64,000 nucleotides of DNA from RI-92 sp040235555 (lineage in GTDB: Bacteria > Pseudomonadota > Gammaproteobacteria > UBA6429 > Thiohalophilaceae). The stretch is from contig JBECKZ010000175.1 in the NCBI GenBank assembly GCA_040235555.1, forward strand, positions 1-64,000. The letters are read 5' to 3'. Each line of letters starts with the position of its first letter. The first letter of the stretch is position 1. Shown in pieces: positions 48,980 through 58,453 of this stretch. Below the pieces are notes generated by a model. That model was not told the origin of the DNA, made no database searches, and worked only from the letters and a program-made list of their open reading frames with translations. The translations under genes were made by a program, and so were the position numbers.

Positions 48980-49678
48980 ATGCAAAGTATCTTGGTTACA
49001 GGAAGCAATCGTGGGCTGGGTCTGGAATGGGTCCGGCAATATGCTGATCTGGGTTGGCGCGTGTTCGCCACCTGCCGCTTTCCGGAACAGGCTGATGCCC
49101 TGCAGCAGCATGCCGAACACTATTCCAACCTGACAGTGCATCGTCTGGATGTCACAAATGCAACTCATGTCCAGCAACTTTCCACTGAAATAGGACCACA
49201 CCCACTGGATATCCTGGTGAATAATGCAGGTGTGTATTTTGAACGCTGGGGTAAAGACACACTCGGGGGTATTGATTACACCGCGTGGTTGGAAACCTAC
49301 CAGGTCAATGTCCTTGGCGCGATGCGGCTGACGGAAGCCTTGCGCAATTCACTGGTGCGGGGTGACAAGCGACTAGTAGTCATGACCACCAGTCACATGG
49401 GCAGTATAGCTGACATCGCTGGCCCCAATGATTACGCCTACCGTTCCAGCAAGGCTGCACTCAATGCGGTGGTGAAAGGCCTGAGTTATGAACTGGCACC
49501 ACTGGGTATCGGTATTCTGCTGGTGCATCCCGGTTGGGTCCGCACCCGCATGGGCGGTACTACGGGCCGTTTTACGGTGAATGAGAGTGTGAACAATATG
49601 CGTAAACTGGTGGATAACTTTAACATACGCAACAGCGGTCACTTTTATCGCTATGATGGTGTTATCATTCCCTGGTAA
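48980..49678 (+). CDS. short-chain dehydrogenase/reductase
   Basis: 232 residues from ATG 48980 (longer in-frame starts add non-conserved residues). Cofactor loop TGSNRGLG at 6-13, the NNAG motif in DILVNNAGVYFERW, and the catalytic tyrosine-lysine pair in DYAYRSSKAALNAV. Classic SDR with NAD(P) cofactor. It resembles the C-factor/CsgA-like subgroup. Substrate unknown. Its stop is only three bases from the end of moeA on the other strand. Confidence 0.9.
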   Translation: MQSILVTGSNRGLGLEWVRQYADLGWRVFATCRFPEQADALQQHAEHYSNLTVHRLDVTNATHVQQLSTEIGPHPLDILVNNAGVYFERWGKDTLGGIDYTAWLETYQVNVLGAMRLTEALRNSLVRGDKRLVVMTTSHMGSIADIAGPNDYAYRSSKAALNAVVKGLSYELAPLGIGILLVHPGWVRTRMGGTTGRFTVNESVNNMRKLVDNFNIRNSGHFYRYDGVIIPW

Positions 49679-49681
49679 GAC

Positions 49682-50938
49682 TCAATGCATTAAACCTTCA
49701 AATACCTGCACGTCTACCCAATCGCCCACCGCAACATCCTCGCGGTCTTTCGGCAGCACTACCAGACAATTGGCTTCACTCATGGAGCGCAAAATACCCG
49801 AACCCTGTTTACCAAAACTTCGCACCTGTAATTCGCCATGTACATCCGTTTCCAGAATGGCGCGCTGGAATTCGGTCCGGCCCGGTCGTTTGCGGAAACT
49901 GCTGGCACTGCGCACACGAAAACATTGCGGGGCGTGCACGTTACTAACACCGCTCAATTTCAACAACGCCGGTTGCACAAACTGGTAGAACGTGATCATG
50001 ACGGCTACCGGATTGCCCGGCAAACCAAACAGAGGGGTATCTGCAATTCTGCCATACGCCAGCGGTCGTCCCGGCTTCATGGCAATCTGCCAGAAATGCA
50101 TTTTGCCCAGACTCTGCATGATTTCGCGTATATAATCTGCTTCACCGACAGACACGCCGCCGCTGGTAATAATTGCGTCTGCCTCATCTGCTGCAGCAAA
50201 CAAAGCCTGCCGCAGGCTTTGGGGATCGTCTTTGACAACACCCAGGTCTATGAGCTCAAGATCGAGTGCCTTAAGCATGCCCAGCAGTGTATAGCGATTG
50301 CTGTCATATATCTGACCTTTGGCCAATGGTTCGCCAAGACTGCGTAATTCATTGCCGGTAGAAAAAAATGCCACCCGCAATCGGCGACGCACCCGAATTT
50401 CATTGACGCCCAATGACGCAAGCAGTCCCAGATCTGCCGGTATAAGTCGCTTGCCTTCTGCCAGCGCGATTGCACCGGCCGCCAGATCTTCACCGGCACG
50501 GCGGATATTCTCTCCTCCCCGATGTTGCCCACTGATTTCGACATGACTCTGGTGCAATTGCACCTGTTCCTGCATGACGACACAATTCGCACCTTCCGGG
50601 ATAACTGCACCGGTCATGATGCGGACTGCCTGACCTGGCTGCAGCTCCCCAGTAAAAGGTTCACCCGCAAAGGCTGTCCCGATTACCTGTAGCTTTTGCC
50701 TGCCTTGCTCCGGAATATCAGTCGACAGTATGGCATAACCATCAACCGCGGAATTCGTATAAGCCGGGACATCGATTGGAGAAATAATTGCTTCGGCGAG
50801 AATACGATGCAACGCCTCACGTACGCTAATCATCTGGTAATCGGTAATGGGTGTGCAGTCCTGCCAGATGCGATGCTGGGCCTCGGACACATCCAGTTTA
50901 AATTCGTGAGGATCCAGTTTACCTGCCGGTTGAGACAT
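49682..50938 (-). CDS. moeA: molybdopterin molybdenumtransferase MoeA
   Basis: 418 residues from ATG 50938, preceded by AGGAG; upstream in-frame starts extend into the MobB gene. It inserts molybdate (or tungstate) into adenylylated molybdopterin. Landmarks: the opening LHRILAEAIISPIDVPAYTN, then SAVDGYAI, GQAVRIMTGAVIPEGANCVV, and the MoCF domain with TSGGVSVGEADYI and LFGLPGNPVAVMITF. It is the last gene of the leftward tup-mob-moe operon. No sign of fusion with Cnx or Mog domains. Confidence 0.95.
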   Translation of the reverse strand: MSQPAGKLDPHEFKLDVSEAQHRIWQDCTPITDYQMISVREALHRILAEAIISPIDVPAYTNSAVDGYAILSTDIPEQGRQKLQVIGTAFAGEPFTGELQPGQAVRIMTGAVIPEGANCVVMQEQVQLHQSHVEISGQHRGGENIRRAGEDLAAGAIALAEGKRLIPADLGLLASLGVNEIRVRRRLRVAFFSTGNELRSLGEPLAKGQIYDSNRYTLLGMLKALDLELIDLGVVKDDPQSLRQALFAAADEADAIITSGGVSVGEADYIREIMQSLGKMHFWQIAMKPGRPLAYGRIADTPLFGLPGNPVAVMITFYQFVQPALLKLSGVSNVHAPQCFRVRSASSFRKRPGRTEFQRAILETDVHGELQVRSFGKQGSGILRSMSEANCLVVLPKDREDVAVGDWVDVQVFEGLMH

Positions 50939-50955
50939 AATGCGCTCCTGAATTG

Positions 50956-51516
50956 TTAGTGGTGTACCGCATGATGATGGTACAAATATTTTCTGGCAAG
51001 CCATTGCAGGATGAACTGCGAAATTGCCGTCGGTTGATTGATGTCCAGCGCAGTAATTCCGGGCTCAGGTAAATCCGCCCAGGAATCTGTTGCCACTGCA
51101 ATGATCGAATCGTCCCCGGGATAGAGCCATGATCGTGTGGTCGCTGAACGGTGCAATTCAATCTTGGGAAACCGCTCATGCTTAAAACCTTCTACCAGGA
51201 TCAAATCCAGTCCTGAACTCGGCATATATTCCAGCAAATCCGTCAGGCTTGGTTCCTTATCGCTTGGTGCCTCCACCATCAAGGCCCAACGCTGACGTGA
51301 GCCGACCAGCACACGTTCTGCGCCGGCGTGGCGCAACTCATAACTGTCCTTGCCTGGTTGATCAACGTCGAAGCTGTGGTGTGCATGTTTGATCATACCA
51401 AGTCGCAGACCCTGTTTTTTCAATAAAGGTATAAGTTGCACCAACAAAGTGGTTTTTCCCGTGCCGCTGTAAGCGGCAAATCCAAGCACCGGGGGGGTCT
51501 GTGTTGATAAATTCAT
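50956..51516 (-). CDS. mobB: molybdopterin-guanine dinucleotide biosynthesis adapter MobB
   Basis: 186 residues. A P-loop GTP-binding protein: Walker A is AAYSGTGKTTLLVQL, the switch HAHHSFDVDQPGKDSY and the SRQRWALM segment are family-typical, and FILVEG-like motif reads DLILVEGFKHERFPKIELH. It assists MobA in attaching GMP to the cofactor. Its start overlaps the mobA stop (ATGA), so the two are translationally coupled. Confidence 0.93.
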   Translation of the reverse strand: MNLSTQTPPVLGFAAYSGTGKTTLLVQLIPLLKKQGLRLGMIKHAHHSFDVDQPGKDSYELRHAGAERVLVGSRQRWALMVEAPSDKEPSLTDLLEYMPSSGLDLILVEGFKHERFPKIELHRSATTRSWLYPGDDSIIAVATDSWADLPEPGITALDINQPTAISQFILQWLARKYLYHHHAVHH

Positions 51517-52145
51517 CGCAACTGCCGTAGCCGTTGTTCTATGCGTTCCTGTTCCTGCGGAGTATTGATATTTTCAAACATCAGTGCACGATCGGAAAAG
51601 TCCACCTCTGCGATCTTATGCTGGTAATACCAGTTGATGATCTTGTGACCACCCGTTTCCAGAAACAGTGTCAGGCTGGGTAATAAATGTTGCGACAGCA
51701 TTACGAATACCGGTTGTGGTTTGCCATCCTGCATGGCCATGGCAATTTCCGCCTGCTGTTGTTGCATGGCATCATACAATCGGCTAACCAGGTCTGGTGC
51801 AACAAACGGTGAATCGCAGGGAACAGCAACGAGATAAGGTAAATTGCTATAGTTCAATGCCGCAGCCATCCCGGCCAAGGGTCCGGCAAAATGCCCGATA
51901 TGATCACCGATGATCGGGCAATGGGTTAACTCGGCATAACGCGCCTGGTTGCGATTGGCATTAATCAACAGGTTGTCAATCTGGGGCCGGAGGGCCGCGC
52001 AGATGCGGACAATCATTGCCATACCATCTATCGGTATCAGACCTTTGTCCTGCCCCCCCATGCGAGTGGCACGCCCACCTGCCAGAATAACACCGGCGAT
52101 TTGTCCTGCATGCTTACTGTCGTCATTGGAAACGCTGGCCATCAT
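51513..52145 (-). CDS. mobA: molybdenum cofactor guanylyltransferase MobA
   Basis: 210 residues. It joins GMP from GTP to molybdopterin to form the dinucleotide cofactor needed by formate dehydrogenases and DMSO-reductase family enzymes. The nucleotide loop is AGVILAGGRATRMGGQDKGL, with the metal site aspartate in VAVPCDSPFVAPDLV. The start lies inside the end of the ATPase gene upstream (23-base overlap), which ties cofactor synthesis to tungstate uptake. Confidence 0.93.
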   Translation of the reverse strand: MMASVSNDDSKHAGQIAGVILAGGRATRMGGQDKGLIPIDGMAMIVRICAALRPQIDNLLINANRNQARYAELTHCPIIGDHIGHFAGPLAGMAAALNYSNLPYLVAVPCDSPFVAPDLVSRLYDAMQQQQAEIAMAMQDGKPQPVFVMLSQHLLPSLTLFLETGGHKIINWYYQHKIAEVDFSDRALMFENINTPQEQERIEQRLRQLR

Positions 52146-52866
52146 GGTACCCTTCTGGTGTAGGTATCATTTGCTCAGTATAGCTTGAAGGGACGGGTGT
52201 TAACGGTGGAGCTGCGTTGAGCTCACCGTGTTGCAGTCTGATGTGGCGATCGGCAAGTGGTGCAAACAGACGTGGCTCGTGCGCAGTAATCACCAGGCTG
52301 ACACCATCCTGTAATAACCACCGAACCAGGAATAACGTGGTATGGCGGGCTCGCTCATCCATACTGGCTACGGGTTCATCAAGTAGCAATAATCTTGGTG
52401 ACAGTACCCAGGCCCGCAGCAATGCGACTCGCTGGCGCTCGCCACCGGAGAGTTGTTTGCCGCTGCGCTGTTGGAGGTGCGCAAGACCAGCACGCTGTAA
52501 GGCATCGGTTGCCATTGCCCGCGCCGCTTTTCTGTACATACCATGTCGACGCAAACCATAGGTGATGTTGGCCTCCACACTAGCATCAAATAAATAAGGG
52601 GCCTGGTGCAGATAAACCACATTTTTTAATAGCCAGGAGCGCGCTCGCTGCCAGGTATGCTGTGTACCATTGTACTGACAGCGACCGTCATCCGGATGAA
52701 GCAGTCCCGACATGATACGCAACAATGTGGTTTTCCCTTCGCCATTGTCACCACTCAGGACGACGCACTCACCGGGATTTAAATTCAGTTGCAAATGCTG
52801 AAACAAATGTCGAGTGTTGATCGTCTTCGATACACCACTGAACTCAATGTCATCTCTCGTACTCAT
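52123..52866 (-). CDS. tupC: tungstate ABC transporter ATPase
   Basis: 247 residues. Walker A is GDNGEGKTTLLRI, signature LSGGERQRVALLRAW, Walker B LLLLDEPVASMDE, and switch histidine in VITAHEP. It energises uptake of tungstate by TupB. A Leu/Pro/Thr-rich tail of about 25 residues (PPLTPVPSSYTEQMIPTP) at the C-terminus is not part of the ATPase fold and could be a consequence of the overlap with mobA. Starts over the tupB stop (ATGA). Confidence 0.9.
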   Translation of the reverse strand: MSTRDDIEFSGVSKTINTRHLFQHLQLNLNPGECVVLSGDNGEGKTTLLRIMSGLLHPDDGRCQYNGTQHTWQRARSWLLKNVVYLHQAPYLFDASVEANITYGLRRHGMYRKAARAMATDALQRAGLAHLQQRSGKQLSGGERQRVALLRAWVLSPRLLLLDEPVASMDERARHTTLFLVRWLLQDGVSLVITAHEPRLFAPLADRHIRLQHGELNAAPPLTPVPSSYTEQMIPTPEGYHDGQRFQ

Positions 52867-53564
52867 ACAGGTCTCGTCTGCTCGCGTTGCATCAGGTGTA
52901 AAAAAACGTTCAGTCCAAAGGCAAGCAATAACAGGATTAGTCCCAGTGCAACACCCTGAGAAAATTCACCCTTGCTCGTCTCCAGCGCGATGGCGGTGGG
53001 AATATTGCGTGTATAGTTATAAATATTACCGCCGACCATCACTGAGGAACCCACCTCGGCGATGATGCGTGCAAAACCGGCAATGAACGCTGCCAACAGC
53101 GCGAAACGAAATTCGTAAAAAAAGGTCAGCGTTGCTCGAACCAGGTTGGCACCGAGTGTGCGTGCGGTTTCCCAGGCCCGTTTGTCTGCGCCGGCAAAAG
53201 TAGCGTGACTCATCGATATCATCAGGGGCATACATAAAATAACCTGTCCGATGATCATGGCAGTTTCAGTAAACAACAAGTGCCAGGTACCCAAGGGCCC
53301 CTGGCGGGATAACACCATATACACCGTCAGACCCACCACCACCGCCGGGAATGCCTGCAAGGTATGAATGATCATCACCAGTGTTCGCTTACCCGGAAAG
53401 GTAGTCATGGCCATCAAAAAGGCTATGACCATCGCAAACGGGGTAGCGATCACAATCGCGCGCATCGACACACTAAAAGAAATGCCAACGATCGTCCAAA
53501 GGTCACGATCACCACTAAACAATAAATGCAGTGCACGCACAAAGGCATTCTGCAAATGGTCCAT
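52863..53564 (-). CDS. tupB: tungstate ABC transporter permease
   Basis: 233 residues from ATG 53564, behind AAGGTG; a TTG four codons earlier is a less likely start. Five membrane helices of the ModB/TupB type, with the coupling motif AWETARTLGANLVRATLTFF and the TupB-typical VGGNIYNYTRNIPTAIALET. It passes tungstate across the inner membrane. Followed without gap by tupC. Confidence 0.9.
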   Translation of the reverse strand: MDHLQNAFVRALHLLFSGDRDLWTIVGISFSVSMRAIVIATPFAMVIAFLMAMTTFPGKRTLVMIIHTLQAFPAVVVGLTVYMVLSRQGPLGTWHLLFTETAMIIGQVILCMPLMISMSHATFAGADKRAWETARTLGANLVRATLTFFYEFRFALLAAFIAGFARIIAEVGSSVMVGGNIYNYTRNIPTAIALETSKGEFSQGVALGLILLLLAFGLNVFLHLMQREQTRPV

Positions 53565-53572
53565 TTTCACCT

Positions 53573-54415
53573 TCAATGTATGCTGTCAGATGCTATCTTC
53601 AGGGCAGTCGGGATAAACAATTGTTTACCGTTTACACGGTATTTGCCGATAATTGCCTGGCCGGCCGGAGAGGTGATCCAGGCAATAAATGCCATGGCAC
53701 CGGTATAATTTATATCCGGGTAACGTCCCGGATTCACGGCAATGACTCCATACGGGTTGAATAGTTTAGGATCACCTTGTACGACAATCTTCAACGGCAG
53801 CTTGTCTTTCATGAACAACCAGGTACCACGATCGGTGAGGGTATAACCCTGCATCTCACCGGTCATCTGTAATACCTTGCCCATGCCCTGACCGGCTTCG
53901 CGATACCATTTCCCTTTGGGTTTGATACCGGCATCTTTCCAGAGAATGTTCTCTTTCTTATTGGTGCCGGAATCATCACCCCGGGACACAAAGATCGCCT
54001 TGTCTTTTGCAATCTTGGCCAGTGCTTTGACCGCGTCCTTCATGCCATTAATTTTGGCTGGATCGTTGGCCGGACCGACAATCACAAAATCGTTGTACAT
54101 AACGTGGCGACGGTTGACACCATAGCCAGCCGCGACGAATTTTTTCTCTGAAGGTGGTGCGTGAACCAGTACCACATCTACGTCACCGTCACGGCCCATG
54201 CGTAAGGCCTTGCCGGTACCTACTGGTGTCACATGGACGGTATAGCCGCTCGCTTTCTCAAAGGCGGGCAGGAGGTCCTTAAGAAGTCCAGAATTTTCCG
54301 TGCTGGTAGTGGTCGCCATGCGTAGTACTTTGTTTTGGTCCGCGGCATTGGCACCGGCGACGACCAGGAGCAGTATTCCTGCGCCTATGAAAGTTAATAA
54401 ATTGGTTAGTTTCAT
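53573..54415 (-). CDS. tupA: tungstate-binding protein TupA
   Basis: 280 residues. Signal peptide ends at about 24 (VVAGANAAD). The conserved binding motif TTTSTENSGLL (about 36-46) is the TupA signature; the serine and threonines hold the oxyanion. Other markers: VHVTPVGTGKALRMGRDGDV and FVSRGDDSGTNKKE. TupA prefers tungstate over molybdate with very high affinity in characterised cases; WtpA or ModA would be recognised by a different motif. First gene of the tup-mob-moe operon. Confidence 0.93.
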   Translation of the reverse strand: MKLTNLLTFIGAGILLLVVAGANAADQNKVLRMATTTSTENSGLLKDLLPAFEKASGYTVHVTPVGTGKALRMGRDGDVDVVLVHAPPSEKKFVAAGYGVNRRHVMYNDFVIVGPANDPAKINGMKDAVKALAKIAKDKAIFVSRGDDSGTNKKENILWKDAGIKPKGKWYREAGQGMGKVLQMTGEMQGYTLTDRGTWLFMKDKLPLKIVVQGDPKLFNPYGVIAVNPGRYPDINYTGAMAFIAWITSPAGQAIIGKYRVNGKQLFIPTALKIASDSIH

Positions 54416-54718
54416 GGGATGGATTCCTTATGGTGTTAGGCTTTGTGCCCAATCTGCAAACGTTATGCCACGAAGAATCCAGCGGAATATCAGGCACTCC
54501 CGTAACTATGGCGTAAAAGTTCCACATAAAACTGGCACATTTTGTCCCAGTTTAACCACGTAATGAGACAGTTTGCTGCAAATAACTGGAAAGATGAGTC
54601 ATCATGTGTTTTATTTAAGTAGTACTTTGCTAGATTCAAAGCATGCAGTATTTGCTGGTGTTTGCCAGTCCTACCAAGAAGACACATTGTCTCCACACCG
54701 CAACAAGGGGCAAAGTTC
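54416..54718. other. divergent intergenic region between tupA and the sigma-54 activator
   Basis: About 300 bases that must carry promoters for the tup operon and the regulator-kinase operon. A GGCAC box occurs near 54534, but no -12 element at the right distance. No gene or clear repeat. Confidence 0.5.
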
Positions 54719-56089
54719 ATGAAACCGACTGTACTCAGGGACGTCGCGATATTAGTCATTGATGACGAATCCGGAATGCGCAACTTTTTACAGCGAGCGC
54801 TGCAGAAAGAGTACGGTCTGGTCGAAACAGCGGCAGACATCGGCGAGGCAGAACAATTACGCCAGCGTTGTCATTTTGATTTGATTATCACCGACAACCG
54901 ATTACCCGAGCTCACTGGTGCTGAGTGGTTACAGCAAATGCGTATCCATGATCAGGATACGGATGTAATACTGATCACAGGTTACGGGGATATGGATGTG
55001 GCAATCAGCGCATTGCGTGGTGGGGCCAGTGATTTCATACTCAAGCCTTTCCATGCCGATGAAATCAAGCAGGCCATAGAACGCTGTCTCGCGCGCCGCG
55101 TGCAAAATCGAGATGACTTCGTTACACGGCGCACCAGTGTACAACCTGGCACTCAACAGAACGGCATTCAATTTATCGGTGAAACAGCTGCGATTAAACA
55201 ATTAGGCCAGGTGATACAACGCATCGCCCCCACCCTGTCCACTGTACTGATTCAGGGTGAGACCGGTACCGGCAAGGAACTAATTGCCCAGTCTATCCAT
55301 GAACTCAGTGGACGGTCTGGCCCATTTGTGCCGGTGAACTGCGGGTCAATCTCTCCCGAGCTACTGGAAAGTGAACTGTTCGGCCATACCAAAGGTGCCT
55401 TCACCGGTGCGTATAATTCTCATCAGGGGCTGTGTTACTTCGCCAATGGCGGCACCCTGTTTCTTGATGAGATCGCCGAGATGCCCCTACCCATGCAGGC
55501 CAAATTATTGCGCATGCTGGAAACCCATTCGATTCGACCTGTTGGCTCAGAACGCGAAATCAATGTCGACTGTCGCATCGTCGCAGCAACCAATCGCAAT
55601 CTGGAGAAACAGGTTCGCAATGGTCTGTTCCGGGAAGATTTGTTTTACCGCCTAAATGTATTAACTCTGGAAGTCCCGGCCTTGCGCCACCGTATGGCGG
55701 ATATACCACTGTTAACCAAATATTTGATCAACAAACTGGCAAATGAATTAGGTATCCCGCCCTACCCCATCAGTCAACAGGATGTTCGCCAGCTTCAAAG
55801 CTATCACTGGCCTGGAAATGTCCGTGAAATGCGCAATGTTCTGGAGCGCACCCTGTTGCTGGGCCAATTACCGATAGAAATGCTCGCAGCTGATAAACTG
55901 ACTGCAGACGACGATCCAGAACTGGTCGTACCCAATGGCTGGACATTACGTGAGGTGGAGCGCCGTTACCTGCTGGATACTCTTGAGTTTGTTGAAGGCA
56001 ATAAATCGGAGGCGGCTCGGCGGCTTGGCATTTCGCGCAAGACCATCGAGCGTAAACTTATCGAATGGGAAATCGACTCCGCCCACTGA
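54719..56089 (+). CDS. sigma-54-dependent response regulator, NtrC family
   Basis: 456 residues from ATG 54719, eight bases after AAGGGG. Receiver domain about 8-120 with Asp59 as phosphate acceptor in LIITDNRLP. AAA+ domain about 150-385 with Walker A GETGTGKE, the sigma-54 contact loop GAFTGA in LFGHTKGAFTGAYNS, and Walker B GTLFLDEIAEM. Fis-type helix-turn-helix at the end (GNKSEAARRLGISRKTIERK). It remodels sigma-54 polymerase at -24/-12 promoters. The kinase gene starts on its stop codon. Location in the cofactor/formate dehydrogenase island and a sigma-54-like promoter at 61532 suggest its target. Confidence 0.94.
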   Translation: MKPTVLRDVAILVIDDESGMRNFLQRALQKEYGLVETAADIGEAEQLRQRCHFDLIITDNRLPELTGAEWLQQMRIHDQDTDVILITGYGDMDVAISALRGGASDFILKPFHADEIKQAIERCLARRVQNRDDFVTRRTSVQPGTQQNGIQFIGETAAIKQLGQVIQRIAPTLSTVLIQGETGTGKELIAQSIHELSGRSGPFVPVNCGSISPELLESELFGHTKGAFTGAYNSHQGLCYFANGGTLFLDEIAEMPLPMQAKLLRMLETHSIRPVGSEREINVDCRIVAATNRNLEKQVRNGLFREDLFYRLNVLTLEVPALRHRMADIPLLTKYLINKLANELGIPPYPISQQDVRQLQSYHWPGNVREMRNVLERTLLLGQLPIEMLAADKLTADDDPELVVPNGWTLREVERRYLLDTLEFVEGNKSEAARRLGISRKTIERKLIEWEIDSAH

Positions 56090-58242
56090 TGCATCATGCG
56101 CCCCCGCACTGGCCAAGCTTTCTTTCAGTGCCTGCTTTCAGGCATTTTATAAAATGTATATTTGATCGCTTCCACCACAGCTTTCGCTACAAACTGCTGC
56201 TATTGGTGCTGTTGCCGCTGGTGTTGTTCATCCCATTGATGGTGGCCTTTACCTTACACCGCAGTTATGCATTCGCAGAAGCACAGCTCTATCACAAAGT
56301 CCATGCCGACATCAATGTCGCAAACGCCTCGTTTCTCCAACAAGAGAAGAAATATATGCAAGCCGTCACCCAACTTGCAGAATCGCATGCGTTTTACACC
56401 GCCTTGCATAATAAGGATAAATCCCGGATTCGTAACCTGCTACAACTACTAAAAGTCACGGAAGATCTGGATTTTGCCCACGTGATTGACCTGCATGGGA
56501 AATGGCTTTTCGATGACACGGTATTTAGCGGGGAGTCGAAGCCCTCACCATTGATACAAAAAGTCATAAACAGTGGCCTGCCTCAGGTCGGTCTCGAATT
56601 GTATTCACAGGCCGGTTTGTTACGGGAAAACCAAACGTTGAATTACAAGATACTGGTCAACCCATCATCTGACATCAATTCGAAAGTAATGACAATGGAT
56701 CAACGCGCACTGGTCATGCGCGCTGTATACCCACTCAAGAATGTACAGGGTCAGACCATCGCCCTGCTTGAAGGAGGGGTGTTACTTAATGATAATGCCA
56801 CCCTGGTCAATGCAATACAGGAACTGGTCTATGGTCCCGGGACCTTACCCACAGACGGTAAAGGGCTGATCAGTGTGGTTTTAAAAAACGTAAGGGTCGC
56901 AACCAATCTGATCAATACCCAATCCAATCGTCTGGCAATCGGCAGCAGGATCCCGACAACAGTCCGGCAAAATGTCCTCTTACAGGGCAAACATTGGGCC
57001 GGTGAAATTCATAGCCCCGGCGGCGTCTATCTTAGTGCCTATCAACCCTTACAGGATTATCAGGGGCATGTCATCGGCATGCTGGAAGTTGGCTACCTGG
57101 CTGCACCACTCCGCCAGGCCTATCAACGTGATCTGCTTTTGCTGGGTAGCCTGCTGTTGTTCATAGTTATCCTGACTGCAGGACTTGCAATTCTGGCAGC
57201 AAGACGCCTTTTCAAGCCAATCGAGCGTATCGCTGAAGTAATTCATGCCCAGGAAAAGGGTGAGAATCAGCGGATCGGGGAAATCCAAAGCCGCGATGAA
57301 ATAGGTAAACTCGCACGTCACTTTGATCACATGCTGGATTTACTTCACGAGCGTAATGCTGAAATACAACGCGCGGCAGACAACCTCGAACTACAGGTAC
57401 AGGAACGCACCCATCAGCTCCAACGCAATAATAGTGATTTGCAAAAAAGCATCGAGCTGCTAAGCAAAACCCGGCAGCAACTGGTTTGGGCAGAAAAGTT
57501 TTCGGCTATGGGTGAACTCACTGCCGGCATTGCGCATGAGATTAATAATCCGGTGGCTGTCATCCTGGGCAACATGGATTTGCTGGTAGAGGAACTTGGT
57601 GAGGCTGCCAGCTCACATGATACCGAGATTACGCTTATCTATGAGCAGGTATCACGTATCCAATCCATTGTAAACAACCTGCTGCAATATTCTCGCGTCT
57701 CCCCCCTCACCTCCAAACTTGAACGTGTGAATATCAATAAACTGATTGAAGACAGCCTGATCTTGGTGCGCCATGAAGCCGCACTCAAACAGGCCGAAAT
57801 CTTGACGAAGCTGGAACCCCGCTGCCAGGTACGAATCGACCCAAGTGAACTACAGCAGGTACTAATCAACCTGTTAGTAAATGCCATCCATGCGATACCC
57901 GAAAACGGCAAGGTCAAAATCAGCACACACAACATCGATCCCGACCATGTCTGCATCCGTATCAGCGATAACGGACAAGGTATTGACTCGCTCAGAATCG
58001 ATCGAATATTCGACCCGTTTTATTCCACCAAAGGCAACGAGGGAACTGGCCTGGGCCTGTCTATCAGTTATGGGCTGGTGCATCGCTATGGCGGCAGTCT
58101 TGAAGTAGACTCAGAGCCTGGTCGAGGCAGTGTGTTTAAAGTATTTCTTCGTGTGCAGCCACAACTGACTCCACAACGACAACTTCTGTTTGAGCTTTTC
58201 TCCCATCACCGCAAATCTCAAGGACCAGCTTATTATGAATGA
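56089..58242 (+). CDS. membrane sensor histidine kinase, NtrB/ZraS-like
   Basis: 717 residues from ATG 56089, overlapping the regulator stop; an ATG at 56065 is an alternative. Membrane helix about 37-60; Cache-type periplasmic domain about 65-345; second helix about 355-378; HAMP about 380-430 (RRLFKPIERIAEV); a coiled coil follows; HisKA with phospho-His in ELTAGIAHEINNPVAVILG; and HATPase with QVLINLLVNAIHAIPENG and STKGNEGTGLGLSISYGL. It senses a periplasmic cue and phosphorylates the NtrC-type regulator. The DUF6494 gene overlaps its end by 8 bases. Confidence 0.93.
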   Translation: MHHAPPHWPSFLSVPAFRHFIKCIFDRFHHSFRYKLLLLVLLPLVLFIPLMVAFTLHRSYAFAEAQLYHKVHADINVANASFLQQEKKYMQAVTQLAESHAFYTALHNKDKSRIRNLLQLLKVTEDLDFAHVIDLHGKWLFDDTVFSGESKPSPLIQKVINSGLPQVGLELYSQAGLLRENQTLNYKILVNPSSDINSKVMTMDQRALVMRAVYPLKNVQGQTIALLEGGVLLNDNATLVNAIQELVYGPGTLPTDGKGLISVVLKNVRVATNLINTQSNRLAIGSRIPTTVRQNVLLQGKHWAGEIHSPGGVYLSAYQPLQDYQGHVIGMLEVGYLAAPLRQAYQRDLLLLGSLLLFIVILTAGLAILAARRLFKPIERIAEVIHAQEKGENQRIGEIQSRDEIGKLARHFDHMLDLLHERNAEIQRAADNLELQVQERTHQLQRNNSDLQKSIELLSKTRQQLVWAEKFSAMGELTAGIAHEINNPVAVILGNMDLLVEELGEAASSHDTEITLIYEQVSRIQSIVNNLLQYSRVSPLTSKLERVNINKLIEDSLILVRHEAALKQAEILTKLEPRCQVRIDPSELQQVLINLLVNAIHAIPENGKVKISTHNIDPDHVCIRISDNGQGIDSLRIDRIFDPFYSTKGNEGTGLGLSISYGLVHRYGGSLEVDSEPGRGSVFKVFLRVQPQLTPQRQLLFELFSHHRKSQGPAYYE

Positions 58243-58441
58243 CGAAACAGTGAATAATGAAATCCGTCGATTTCTTAAGAAAGTCGGCATACAGTCACAC
58301 CAGGCCATCGAACGTGCCATCCACGAAGGTGTTGCCAGAGGTCAACTCCAGGGTACAGAGCATTTCAATGCCATCATGCAACTACATATCGATGGTCTGG
58401 ATCTGGACCTGGAAATACGAGGCGACATTGCACTGCAATAA
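58235..58441 (+). CDS. DUF6494 small protein
   Basis: 68 residues. The ATG at 58235 is inside the kinase gene's end (kinase stop at 58240-58242), so expression is coupled. The sequence NEIRRFLKKVGIQSHQAIER and LHIDGLDLDLEIRGDIAL fits the DUF6494 family: a helical N-terminal part followed by a beta hairpin. Function unknown. Coupling to a kinase/sigma-54 regulator operon suggests that it acts in the same pathway, perhaps as a modulator. Confidence 0.8.
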   Translation: MNDETVNNEIRRFLKKVGIQSHQAIERAIHEGVARGQLQGTEHFNAIMQLHIDGLDLDLEIRGDIALQ

Positions 58442-58453
58442 CACCAACTATTA

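Noticed and set aside
54530..54550. TGGCAC near the start of the sigma-54 activator gene, considered as a -24 element
   Set aside because: No TTGC at the required distance downstream; ATTTT is followed by GTCCC.
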